The notes under the pieces were generated by a model that searched no databases, was not told where the DNA came from, and saw nothing but the letters and a program-made list of their open reading frames with translations. From assembly GCF_003287975.1 (NCBI RefSeq), contig NZ_QMKQ01000022.1, positions 1 through 64,000 of the forward strand: DNA of 64,000 nucleotides, read 5' to 3'. A program made the position numbers and the translations under genes. This stretch comes from Arthrobacter sp. AQ5-05 (GTDB taxonomy: Bacteria > Actinomycetota > Actinomycetes > Actinomycetales > Micrococcaceae). How positions within the stretch are numbered: the first letter of the stretch is position 1; each line of letters opens with the position of its first letter. Below are positions 56,906 to 64,000 of this stretch, piece by piece.

Positions 56906-58515
56906 TGCCTCCGAAAACAAAGGTTGAGACAGCACCCTCAACCGTGAAGGAACTCAAGGACACGCTCTGGAAGGCGGCCGACAAGCTGCGCGGCTCCATG
57001 GACGCGTCCCAATACAAGGACGTGATCCTGGGTCTGGTGTTCCTGAAGTACGTTTCGGATGCCTTTACCGAACGCCGTACGCAGCTGCACGAAGAGCTCG
57101 CAGCTGACGGGATGAGCGAAGACCAGATTAGCCAGCTGATCGATGACACCGACGAGTACACGGGCCGCGGCGTGTTCTGGGTCCCGGCGAACGCCCGCTG
57201 GGAGTACCTGGCCGAAAACGCCAAGGGACTGCCCGCAATCGACGGAGCCGCCCCAAAGAACATTGGCGAGCTCATCGATGCCGCCATGGATGCTGTCATG
57301 GCAGCCAACCCGACCCTCGCAGCCACCCTGCCCCGGATCTTCAACCGGGACTCGGTGGATCAGCGCCGCCTCGGCGAACTGCTCGACCTGTTTAACACCG
57401 CTCGCTTCACCGGCCAGGGCGCCGGACGGGCCCGGGACCTGCTCGGAGAGGTCTACGAATACTTCCTGGAGAAGTTCGCCCGCGCAGAGGGCAAGCGCGG
57501 CGGCGAGTTCTACACCCCCGCCGGCGTCGTCCGGGTGCTGGTGGAGGTCCTCGAACCGACCAGCGGCCGCGTCTACGACCCGGCCTGCGGCTCGGGCGGC
57601 ATGTTCGTGCAGACCGAAAAGTTCCTGGACGCGCACCATGCGGACCGCACCGCGATCTCCGTCTACGGGCAGGAGCTGAACGAGCGCACCTGGCGCATGG
57701 CCAAAATGAACTTGGCCATCCACGGCTTGAACGCAAACCTCGCCCCTCGCTGGGGCGACACCTTCGCCCGCGACCAGCACCCGGACATGCAGGCCGACTA
57801 CGTCATGGCCAACCCGCCCTTCAACATCAAGGACTGGGCACGCAACGAATCCGATCCGCGCTGGCGCTACGGCGTCCCGCCGGTGAACAATGCCAACTAT
57901 GCGTGGATCCAGCACATCATTTCCAAGCTGGCTCCCGGCGGCACCGCCGGCGTGGTCATGGCCAACGGATCCATGTCCTCGAACTCCGGCGGCGAGGGAC
58001 AAATCCGCGCCCAAATCGTCGAGGCCGACCTGGTCTCCTGCATGGTCGCCCTACCCACCCAGCTCTTCCGGTCCACCGCCATCCCGGTCTGCACTTGGTT
58101 CTTCGCGAAGGACAAAACTGCCGGAGAGCACGGTTCGGTGGATCGCACTGGGCAAGTGCTCTTCATCGACGCCCGGAACCTGGGCCACATGGTGGACCGA
58201 GCCGAACGTGCCCTGTCTGATAAGGACATTGCGAAGATCGCCGACACCTTCCACGCGTGGCGCGGCAGCGCTTCGGCAGAGGGCGAAGAGTACGAAGACG
58301 AGGCCGGCTTCTGCTATTCCGCTACCCTGGCGGACATCAAGGAAGCGGACTACGCACTGACTCCGGGCCGTTATGTGGGGGCGGTCGATGTGGAGGAGGA
58401 CGGCGAACCGATCGAAGAGAAGATCGCGCGGCTGAAAAACGAACTGTTTGAACAGTTCGAGGAATCCGAACGTCTGGCGGCTGTTGTGCGCGAGCAGCTC
58501 AGGAGGGTGTCCTGA
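56905..58515 (+). CDS. hsdM: Type I restriction-modification methylase subunit HsdM
   Basis: N6-adenine DNA methyltransferase of 536 residues. N-terminal HsdM bundle (LWKAADKLRGSMDASQYKDVILGLVFLKYVSDAF), SAM-binding motif YDPACGSGGMFVQTEKF, and catalytic motif IV NPPF at Asn303 (VMANPPFNIKDW). GTG 56905 overlaps the previous stop by one base (TAGTG) and the end overlaps hsdS by one base, so the genes are translationally coupled. With HsdS it methylates the recognition site and protects host DNA. Confidence 0.95.
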   Translation: MPPKTKVETAPSTVKELKDTLWKAADKLRGSMDASQYKDVILGLVFLKYVSDAFTERRTQLHEELAADGMSEDQISQLIDDTDEYTGRGVFWVPANARWEYLAENAKGLPAIDGAAPKNIGELIDAAMDAVMAANPTLAATLPRIFNRDSVDQRRLGELLDLFNTARFTGQGAGRARDLLGEVYEYFLEKFARAEGKRGGEFYTPAGVVRVLVEVLEPTSGRVYDPACGSGGMFVQTEKFLDAHHADRTAISVYGQELNERTWRMAKMNLAIHGLNANLAPRWGDTFARDQHPDMQADYVMANPPFNIKDWARNESDPRWRYGVPPVNNANYAWIQHIISKLAPGGTAGVVMANGSMSSNSGGEGQIRAQIVEADLVSCMVALPTQLFRSTAIPVCTWFFAKDKTAGEHGSVDRTGQVLFIDARNLGHMVDRAERALSDKDIAKIADTFHAWRGSASAEGEEYEDEAGFCYSATLADIKEADYALTPGRYVGAVDVEEDGEPIEEKIARLKNELFEQFEESERLAAVVREQLRRVS

Positions 58516-59678
58516 TGGATCATGTCGTATTCGTGGCTCTAGCGGATGCCGGCGTCTCCGTTCTCGACTGCGAACACAAGACGCCTGCACGCTCGGTCGA
58601 TGGATTTCCATATATTGCAATCCCAGACATTCAAGACGGTCGTGTCATCTTGGAAAGTACGCGGAAGATCTCTGAAACTGATTTGAAGATGTGGACTCGA
58701 CGGACCACGCCTCAGCCGGGCGACGTAATTGTCACTCGACGCGGCCGTGTAGGAGATACCGCGCCGATACCTGCCGATTCAAGGTGTGCCATTGGGCAGA
58801 ATCTAGTTCTCTTGCGCTCAGATGGAGTTCATGTGGATCAGGGATTCCTCAGGTGGGCGGTCCGAAGCCCACAATGGTGGACCGAAGTAGACCGGCTTAT
58901 GAATGTCGGCGCAATATTCAGCAGCCTAAATGTGCGCGACATCGGCCAGATCCGCCTTAGCTTTCCAGACCTCCATATGCAACGAAACATCGCAGAGGTC
59001 CTCGACGCCCTTGACGACAAGATCGCCGACAACACCAAACTCGCCAAATTAGCAGACGAACTCGCCGTTGCACTTAGTTCCCAAGCCTTCGAGTCAGGCC
59101 CTGAACTCCCACTAATGGAACTTGCAGAGGTCACTATGGGCTCGTCGCCGGCAGGAACATCGCTCAATGAAGACGGTGACGGGACCGTGTTCTACCAAGG
59201 CATTCGGGATTTTGGGCTTCGTTACCCGGAGAGGCGGGTGTGGACGGATGAGCCGGGAAGGCTTGCACAGGAACTAGACACGCTCCTCAGTGTTCGAGCT
59301 CCAGTTGGCACTACCAATATCGCGTCAGAGAGCATGTGTATAGGACGAGGACTCGCTTCCATTCGGTCGCGACTAGGAACTCCGTACACGCTGTTTCACG
59401 CAATCAGGAGCTCTCCAATCTGGCAACAGTTTAATTCGGAAGGCACCGTATTCGGATCGATTAATCGGAAGCAGCTCGAGTCCGTGCATCTTAAGTGGGT
59501 AGATTCGGATGACCTGCAAGTATTTGAAACTAATCTTGCCTCGCTTGAGCGAGTCATCCGCACCGCTTCGTCAACTATTGAAACGCTCACTGCTACGCGA
59601 GATGCACTTCTACCCCAACTCATGTCGGGCAAGCTCCAGATTAAGGAAGCCGAAGATCTCGTAACGGCGGCCGTCTAG
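58515..59678 (+). CDS. hsdS: Type I specificity subunit HsdS
   Basis: A 387-residue DNA-recognition subunit. Two target-recognition halves are visible, each with a helical spacer: the first around TTPQPGDVIVTRRGRVGDTAPIP and ending LPDL/FPDLHMQRNIAEVLDALDDKIADNTKLAKLADELAVAL, the second around LDTLLSVRAPVGTTNIASES and ending FETNLASLERVIRTASSTIETLTATRDALLPQLMSGKL. The spacer helices (repeat-like) are typical. Its stop codon is included in a 45-nt palindrome. It determines which sequence HsdM and HsdR act on. Confidence 0.92.
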   Translation: MDHVVFVALADAGVSVLDCEHKTPARSVDGFPYIAIPDIQDGRVILESTRKISETDLKMWTRRTTPQPGDVIVTRRGRVGDTAPIPADSRCAIGQNLVLLRSDGVHVDQGFLRWAVRSPQWWTEVDRLMNVGAIFSSLNVRDIGQIRLSFPDLHMQRNIAEVLDALDDKIADNTKLAKLADELAVALSSQAFESGPELPLMELAEVTMGSSPAGTSLNEDGDGTVFYQGIRDFGLRYPERRVWTDEPGRLAQELDTLLSVRAPVGTTNIASESMCIGRGLASIRSRLGTPYTLFHAIRSSPIWQQFNSEGTVFGSINRKQLESVHLKWVDSDDLQVFETNLASLERVIRTASSTIETLTATRDALLPQLMSGKLQIKEAEDLVTAAV

Positions 59679-59721
59679 CGTCGGTCATGTTGCAGACGAT
59701 GTCTGCAACATGACCGACGCT
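59677..59721. repeat. 45-nt perfect palindrome between hsdS and hsdR
   Basis: A 21-base arm ending ...CATGTTGCAGAC (59677-59697), a 3-base centre GAT, and the exact reverse complement starting GTCTGCAACATG (59701-59721). It begins inside the hsdS stop codon and ends 55 bases before hsdR. In RNA it forms a 21-bp hairpin without a T run. Its centre CAGACGATGTCTG resembles the palindromes at the DUF1016 gene. Confidence 0.92.
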
Positions 59722-59776
59722 CTATAGAAACACGATAGGTTCAAGTCAGAAACTAGTTCTGGGGGACGTACAACCG

Positions 59777-62700
59777 ATGACACTGCAGACCAGCTTCACC
59801 GAAGCCGACTGGGAGGCGCTTGCGCTCGAACAGCTCGGTGACGAAAACTGGCGACCCCTGCACGGGGATGCGATCGCACCGGGCACCGGTGAGCGCGGGT
59901 CCTGGGACGAGCTGCTCATCCGGCCGCGGTTGCTCGCCGCGCTGCGCCGGCTGAACCCCGGCGTGCCGGGCCAGTACCTGCAGCAGGCCTTGGCGGAGAT
60001 CATCGCCCCCGCATCCCAGGATGCGATCACCGAGAACCACCGCGTCCACAAGATGCTCGTGGAGGGGCACCGGATCTCCTACCTGGATCCCGACGGTACC
60101 GAGCAGAACCCCACGCTGCGGATCATCGGGACCGAGGAGACCGACAATGACTGGCTCGCTGTCAACCAGGTCACCCTGGTTGCGGGCGACCACCACCGGA
60201 GATTCGACCTGGTCCTGTACTGCAACGGCATGCCCGTGAGCATCATGGAGCTGAAGAAGGCCGGGTCTAGGACCGCCGACGTCGCCGCGGCGCACGCCCA
60301 GCTGCAGACCTACCTGCGCGAGTTCCCGCTGGCCTTCCGCTTCTGTGTCTTCACGTTCGCCTCCGATGGGCTGGATGCGAAGTACGGGACGCCGTTCACG
60401 CCGCTGAACCACTTCTCCCCGTGGAACGTGGACGATGACGGCGTGCCGGTCCCGCCGGGTCACAGCACCGACGGCGAGGCGGTGTTGGCGATCGAGACCG
60501 CGATTGCCGGGCTCTACAACCCCACCCGCTTCCTGCAGCTGCTGCGCTCCTACACGGCGTTTGATGCCGGAGCCGAGGGTCTGCTCAAGCGCATCGCCAA
60601 GCCGCACCAGTACTTCGCCGTGACAAAGGCGGTGGGCTCCACCATTGATGCCGTGCGCACCAACGGCAAGGCCGGCGTTGTCTGGCACACCCAGGGTTCG
60701 GGCAAGTCCATGGAAATGGAGCTCTACACCGCCGCCGTCATGCGCCACCCTGCTTTGAAGAACCCCACGGTCGTGCTGATCACCGACCGCAACGAACTGG
60801 ACGGGCAGCTTTACTCCGGCTTCGCCCGCTCCCAGCTCCTGCCCGACACGCCGAAGCAGATCCGCCGCCGTACCGAACTGCGCTCCGAGCTCTCCGGCAG
60901 GGTCACCGGCGGCATCTACTTCACCACGCTGCAGAAGTTCGGCCGGACCAAGGACGAGAAGGATTCGGGCACCGAGCACCCGCTGCTGAGCGACCGGAAG
61001 AACATCATCGTCATCGTCGACGAGGCTCACCGCAGCCACTACGACGACCTCGACGGCTACGCCCGGCACCTGCGCGACGCCCTGCCCAACGCCACGCTCA
61101 TCGCGTTCACCGGCACCCCGATCTCCTTCGAGGACCGCAACACCCGCGACGTGTTCGGTCCCTACATCGACGTCTACGACCTCTCACGCGCCGTCGAGGA
61201 CGGCGCAACGGTGCCAGTGTACTTCGAACCGCGCCTGATCAAGGTGCAGCTCGTCGACAGCCTCACCCAGGAGGACCTGGACGCCGCGGCGGACGAGGCG
61301 ACCGCAGGGCTCGATGACACCGAACGTGCCCGGATCGAGCAGTCGGTCGCCGTGGTCAATGCCGTCTATGGTGCACCGGACCGCTTGGCGGAACTGGCCA
61401 GGGACCTGGTCCAGCATTGGGAGACCCGCCGGGACACCGTCGCCCCGTTCATCGCCGACACCACCGGGGCGCCCACGTTCGGCAAGGCCATGATCGTCGG
61501 GGGGACGCGTGAGATCTGCGCGAACCTCTACTCGGCCATCGTGGCACTGCGCCCGGAGTGGCACTCGGATGAGTTGGACAAGGGCAAGATCAAGGTCGTG
61601 TACTCGGGCACCGCATCGGACGCACCCCCGGTGGCCGACCACGTGCGCCGCGACTCGGCCAACAACGCCATCAAGGAACGGCTCAAGGACCCCGGGGATG
61701 AGCTGGAGCTGGTGATCGTCAAGGACATGATGCTCACCGGGTTCGATGCCCCTCCCCTGCACACCCTGTACCTGGACCGCCCGCTGAAGGGCGCGCTGCT
61801 GATGCAGACGCTCGCCCGTGTGAACCGCACCTTCCGCGGCAAATCCGACGGGCTGCTGGTCGCCTACGCCCCGCTGGCCGAGAACCTGGCCAAGGCCCTG
61901 GCCGAATACACCGACACCGACCGGACGCAGAAGCCGGTCGGCAAGAACATCGATGAGGCAGTGGCCCTGGCCGTGGAACTGGTCAACAAGGCCCGCGAGC
62001 TGTTGGTCGGCTATGACTGGCGCGCGGTGCTGGGCAAGCCCGGGCCCAAGGCGTTCCTGAACGCGGTCACCGGGGCGGTGAACTACCTGCGCGCCCCCGA
62101 AACCCCGGGCAATGCCACGAGCGAGGACGGCGCCCCGCCGCTGGCGGTGCGGTACCGGCAGGTTGCCAGCCAGTTGGTCCGTGCCTGGGCGCTGTGCACG
62201 GGGTCCGGCAAGCTCGAGGAGCTGCGCTCGGAGATCCAAGTGTATGAGGAGATCCGGGTGTGGATGGGCAAGTTCGATGCCCAGGACCGGCAAGCCCGCG
62301 GCGAGCCCGTGCCGGAGGAGATCCAGCGCATGCTCGGGCAGCTGATCGCCACGGCAACGGATGCCACCGGGGAAGTCCTGGACATCTATGAGGCAGCCGG
62401 CATGCCCAAGCCTTCCCTGAGCGACCTCACCCCGGAGTTCATTGCCAAGACCCAGAAGGCGCGAAACCCGCAGCTGGCCATCGAGGCACTGCGCAAGCTC
62501 ATTGCCGACGAGTCGATGCGCACGACCAAGAACAACGTGATCCGACAGCGGGCGTTTTCCGATCGCATCACCGAGCTGATGAACAAGTACACCAACCAGC
62601 AACTGACCTCCGCGGAGGTCATTGCCGAGCTCGTTGCCCTGGCCAAGGAAGTCGCCGCGGAGGCCAACCGCGGAGAACAGTTCACCCCGCCGCTGAACGA

Positions 62701-62974
62701 GGACGAGCTCGCTTTTTATGACGCTGTTGCGTTGAACCAGTCCGCCGTCGAGGCCCAGGGACCGGGCATGCTCGCGGAAATCGCCCGCCAGCTGGTCACC
62801 GTCATGCGCCGGGACGTCCGCACCGACTGGACGGTCCGGGAGGACGTCCGCGCCAAACTGCGTTCCTCGGTCAAGCGGCTGCTGATCCTCAACGGATACC
62901 CGCCGGACAAGCAGCCCGAGGCCATCAAGCTGGTGATCGAACAGATGGAAGCAATGGCCCAAAGGACTGCGTAG
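59777..62974 (+). CDS. hsdR: Type I restriction endonuclease HsdR
   Basis: A 1065-residue translocase-nuclease. The N-terminal nuclease domain has Asp144 and Glu158-x-Lys160 (RRFDLVLYCNGMP and IMELKKAG). Helicase motor: Walker A QGSGKS (306-311), DEAH at 415-418 (VIVDEAHRSH), then TGTPIS, and later RLKDPGDELELVIVKDMMLTGFD with LMQTLARVNRTF, typical motif VI of type I motors. The C-terminal part is a helical region that joins HsdM. It cuts unmodified DNA far from the site after ATP-driven translocation. Separated from hsdS by a long hairpin, otherwise part of the same operon. Confidence 0.95.
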   Translation: MTLQTSFTEADWEALALEQLGDENWRPLHGDAIAPGTGERGSWDELLIRPRLLAALRRLNPGVPGQYLQQALAEIIAPASQDAITENHRVHKMLVEGHRISYLDPDGTEQNPTLRIIGTEETDNDWLAVNQVTLVAGDHHRRFDLVLYCNGMPVSIMELKKAGSRTADVAAAHAQLQTYLREFPLAFRFCVFTFASDGLDAKYGTPFTPLNHFSPWNVDDDGVPVPPGHSTDGEAVLAIETAIAGLYNPTRFLQLLRSYTAFDAGAEGLLKRIAKPHQYFAVTKAVGSTIDAVRTNGKAGVVWHTQGSGKSMEMELYTAAVMRHPALKNPTVVLITDRNELDGQLYSGFARSQLLPDTPKQIRRRTELRSELSGRVTGGIYFTTLQKFGRTKDEKDSGTEHPLLSDRKNIIVIVDEAHRSHYDDLDGYARHLRDALPNATLIAFTGTPISFEDRNTRDVFGPYIDVYDLSRAVEDGATVPVYFEPRLIKVQLVDSLTQEDLDAAADEATAGLDDTERARIEQSVAVVNAVYGAPDRLAELARDLVQHWETRRDTVAPFIADTTGAPTFGKAMIVGGTREICANLYSAIVALRPEWHSDELDKGKIKVVYSGTASDAPPVADHVRRDSANNAIKERLKDPGDELELVIVKDMMLTGFDAPPLHTLYLDRPLKGALLMQTLARVNRTFRGKSDGLLVAYAPLAENLAKALAEYTDTDRTQKPVGKNIDEAVALAVELVNKARELLVGYDWRAVLGKPGPKAFLNAVTGAVNYLRAPETPGNATSEDGAPPLAVRYRQVASQLVRAWALCTGSGKLEELRSEIQVYEEIRVWMGKFDAQDRQARGEPVPEEIQRMLGQLIATATDATGEVLDIYEAAGMPKPSLSDLTPEFIAKTQKARNPQLAIEALRKLIADESMRTTKNNVIRQRAFSDRITELMNKYTNQQLTSAEVIAELVALAKEVAAEANRGEQFTPPLNEDELAFYDAVALNQSAVEAQGPGMLAEIARQLVTVMRRDVRTDWTVREDVRAKLRSSVKRLLILNGYPPDKQPEAIKLVIEQMEAMAQRTA

Positions 62975-63255
62975 AAAAACAATCCAAGCGGCAGCTCGGG
63001 GCTAAAAAGTAGAACGTCAAGGCATCGGTATAGTTTGAGGCTTTTCAACCCGCCGTTCCTCAGGGATCGCGGCCCTGGAACTGATTGGTTTTTCGTTCCT
63101 TCGGCCCCGGAATCCTCAGAGGACAGGTGATTCAGCTAGATCGTGCTGCCGCGCGGTGCACACTCCCCTAAGGGCCAGTGTCTTGGCTATGCCACTCTTT
63201 CCGCGGGGTTAGAGTGAACAAGGGAAACCCCGTCCCCACTGAATTTGGAGGAAAA

Positions 63256-64000
63256 TTGCAGGCTGACACTTTGGCGCTAAAGTCCGTTCTCGGTCTTGAG
63301 CGCAGATACGTCATCCCCACGTTTCAGCGGGACTACGAGTGGACCCGCGACGGACAATGGCAACTCCTCCACGAAGACCTTCTCTCGGCCGCAGAAAGAC
63401 TGCTGAAAGCCAGAGACCGAGCGGATGCCCTGGGAGAACCCAGGGCCCGCGCGGACCAGAAAGTCACCCCGCATTTCCTTGGCGCAATCGTGTGCGACCA
63501 ACTGCCGTCATCCACCGGAGGCGTGGATCAGCGGGCAGTTATCGACGGACAGCAGCGACTGACAACCTTGCAGCTGCTGGCCCGCGGAATCCTCGATGTC
63601 CTCCTAGAAACCGGGTCGTCGCGTGCAGCACAGGTACGCCGGCTGATCCAAAACCCCGCCGACGTAGCCATCGACCCCCTCGACCGGTTCAAACTTTGGC
63701 CCAGGCGCAAAGACCGCGAGGTATGGCCCTCCGTTGTCGCAGATGAAGTCCCGCTCGCCACCGGTCACCTCTACCACGAGGCCCGGGCCTTCTTTGCCGA
63801 GCAGACACGCATCGCAGTAAAAGCCCCACCCGAAACCGAACTGCTCGACGCGATCGTGGATGCATTCCTGGGTCTCTTCAAACTGGTCGTCATCGATCTG
63901 GAGGAAAACGACGAGGCGCAGGTAATCTTCGAAGTCCTCAACGGGCGACAAACCCCCTTGTCGGCGGCCGATCTTGTCAAGAACCTGCTCTTCCTCCGCG
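63256..64000 (+). CDS. DUF262 (GmrSD-like) protein, cut by the window end
   Basis: The frame from TTG 63256 runs off the window after 248 codons. It shows the DUF262 signature: RRYVIPTFQRDYEWTRDGQW, PHFLGAIVCDQ, RAVIDGQQRLTTLQLLARG and IFEVLNGRQTPLSAADLVKNLLF. DUF262 domains occur in GmrSD-type and other restriction systems that attack modified phage DNA, with nucleotide hydrolysis; the DGQQR block is the active-site region. GGAGG at 63247-63251 supports the start. It follows the type I operon after 281 bases in the same direction. Confidence 0.88.
   Translation, partial: MQADTLALKSVLGLERRYVIPTFQRDYEWTRDGQWQLLHEDLLSAAERLLKARDRADALGEPRARADQKVTPHFLGAIVCDQLPSSTGGVDQRAVIDGQQRLTTLQLLARGILDVLLETGSSRAAQVRRLIQNPADVAIDPLDRFKLWPRRKDREVWPSVVADEVPLATGHLYHEARAFFAEQTRIAVKAPPETELLDAIVDAFLGLFKLVVIDLEENDEAQVIFEVLNGRQTPLSAADLVKNLLFLR

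Noticed and set aside
61184..62962. 592-codon minus-strand frame opposite hsdR
   Set aside because: Shadow frame of a high-GC coding region; no start signal and repetitive Leu/Gly/Asp composition.

Overview
The window reads as a high-GC actinobacterium, most likely a member of the Micrococcaceae (Arthrobacter, Paeniglutamicibacter or Glutamicibacter type). The grounds are codon use, frequent GTG and TTG starts, a c-di-AMP-riboswitch-like leader on an NlpC/P60 gene, actinobacterial-type CsoR copper genes and an actinobacterial integrase cassette. The genus is an inference from protein style, not a search result. No tRNA, rRNA or CRISPR array was seen. Many decayed fragments (transposases, transposition ATPase, two permeases, a second CsoR) mark it as a heavily rearranged accessory region of a chromosome or large plasmid.

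Layout. 1-3.9 kb: Tn3-type resolvase and transposase. 4.0-7.8 kb: APC permease, a repeat-bearing NlpC/P60 wall protein with its riboswitch, and the tail of a dead APC permease. 7.9-16.6 kb: a copper-resistance island (csoR with an overlapping operator, two small HMA chaperones, a secreted HMA-linked protein, a CPC-type CopA ATPase, a YHS metal protein, a CPH-type CopB ATPase with a His-rich head, and a truncated second csoR). 16.8-30.6 kb: a fermentative carbon block (phosphoketolase, a fused HAD phosphoglucomutase/GH65 phosphorylase, archaeal-type GAPDH, a SHOCT protein, universal stress protein, DMT exporter, zinc alcohol dehydrogenase and a frameshifted acetate kinase). Together these could phosphorolyse a glucosyl disaccharide to glucose-6-phosphate and run a phosphoketolase route to acetyl phosphate.

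31.3-36.4 kb: a two-gene ABC exporter, a small unknown gene beside a cyclodeaminase-like gene, and a second resolvase. 36.9-40 kb: a three-gene overlapping cassette (tyrosine integrase, HTH protein, zinc-ribbon recombinase-like protein) preceded by a perfect 14-7-14 inverted repeat that has the architecture of a crossover site.

40.3-64 kb looks like a defence island: a SIR2/STAND-like protein, a DUF1016 (YhcG-like) nuclease with matching 29-nt palindromes upstream and inside the gene, a 419-residue helical protein, a tightly coupled two-gene unit of unknown function (752-residue coiled-coil protein plus 332-residue partner), a DUF2130 coiled-coil/nuclease-like protein, three small membrane proteins, a complete type I restriction-modification operon led by an unusual fused HsdM/HsdS-like gene, and the start of a DUF262 (GmrSD-like) gene running off the end. 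The best candidates for something undescribed are the two-gene unit at 47.1-50.4 kb, the fused leader gene of the type I operon, and the shared palindrome family linking the DUF1016 gene with the type I operon.
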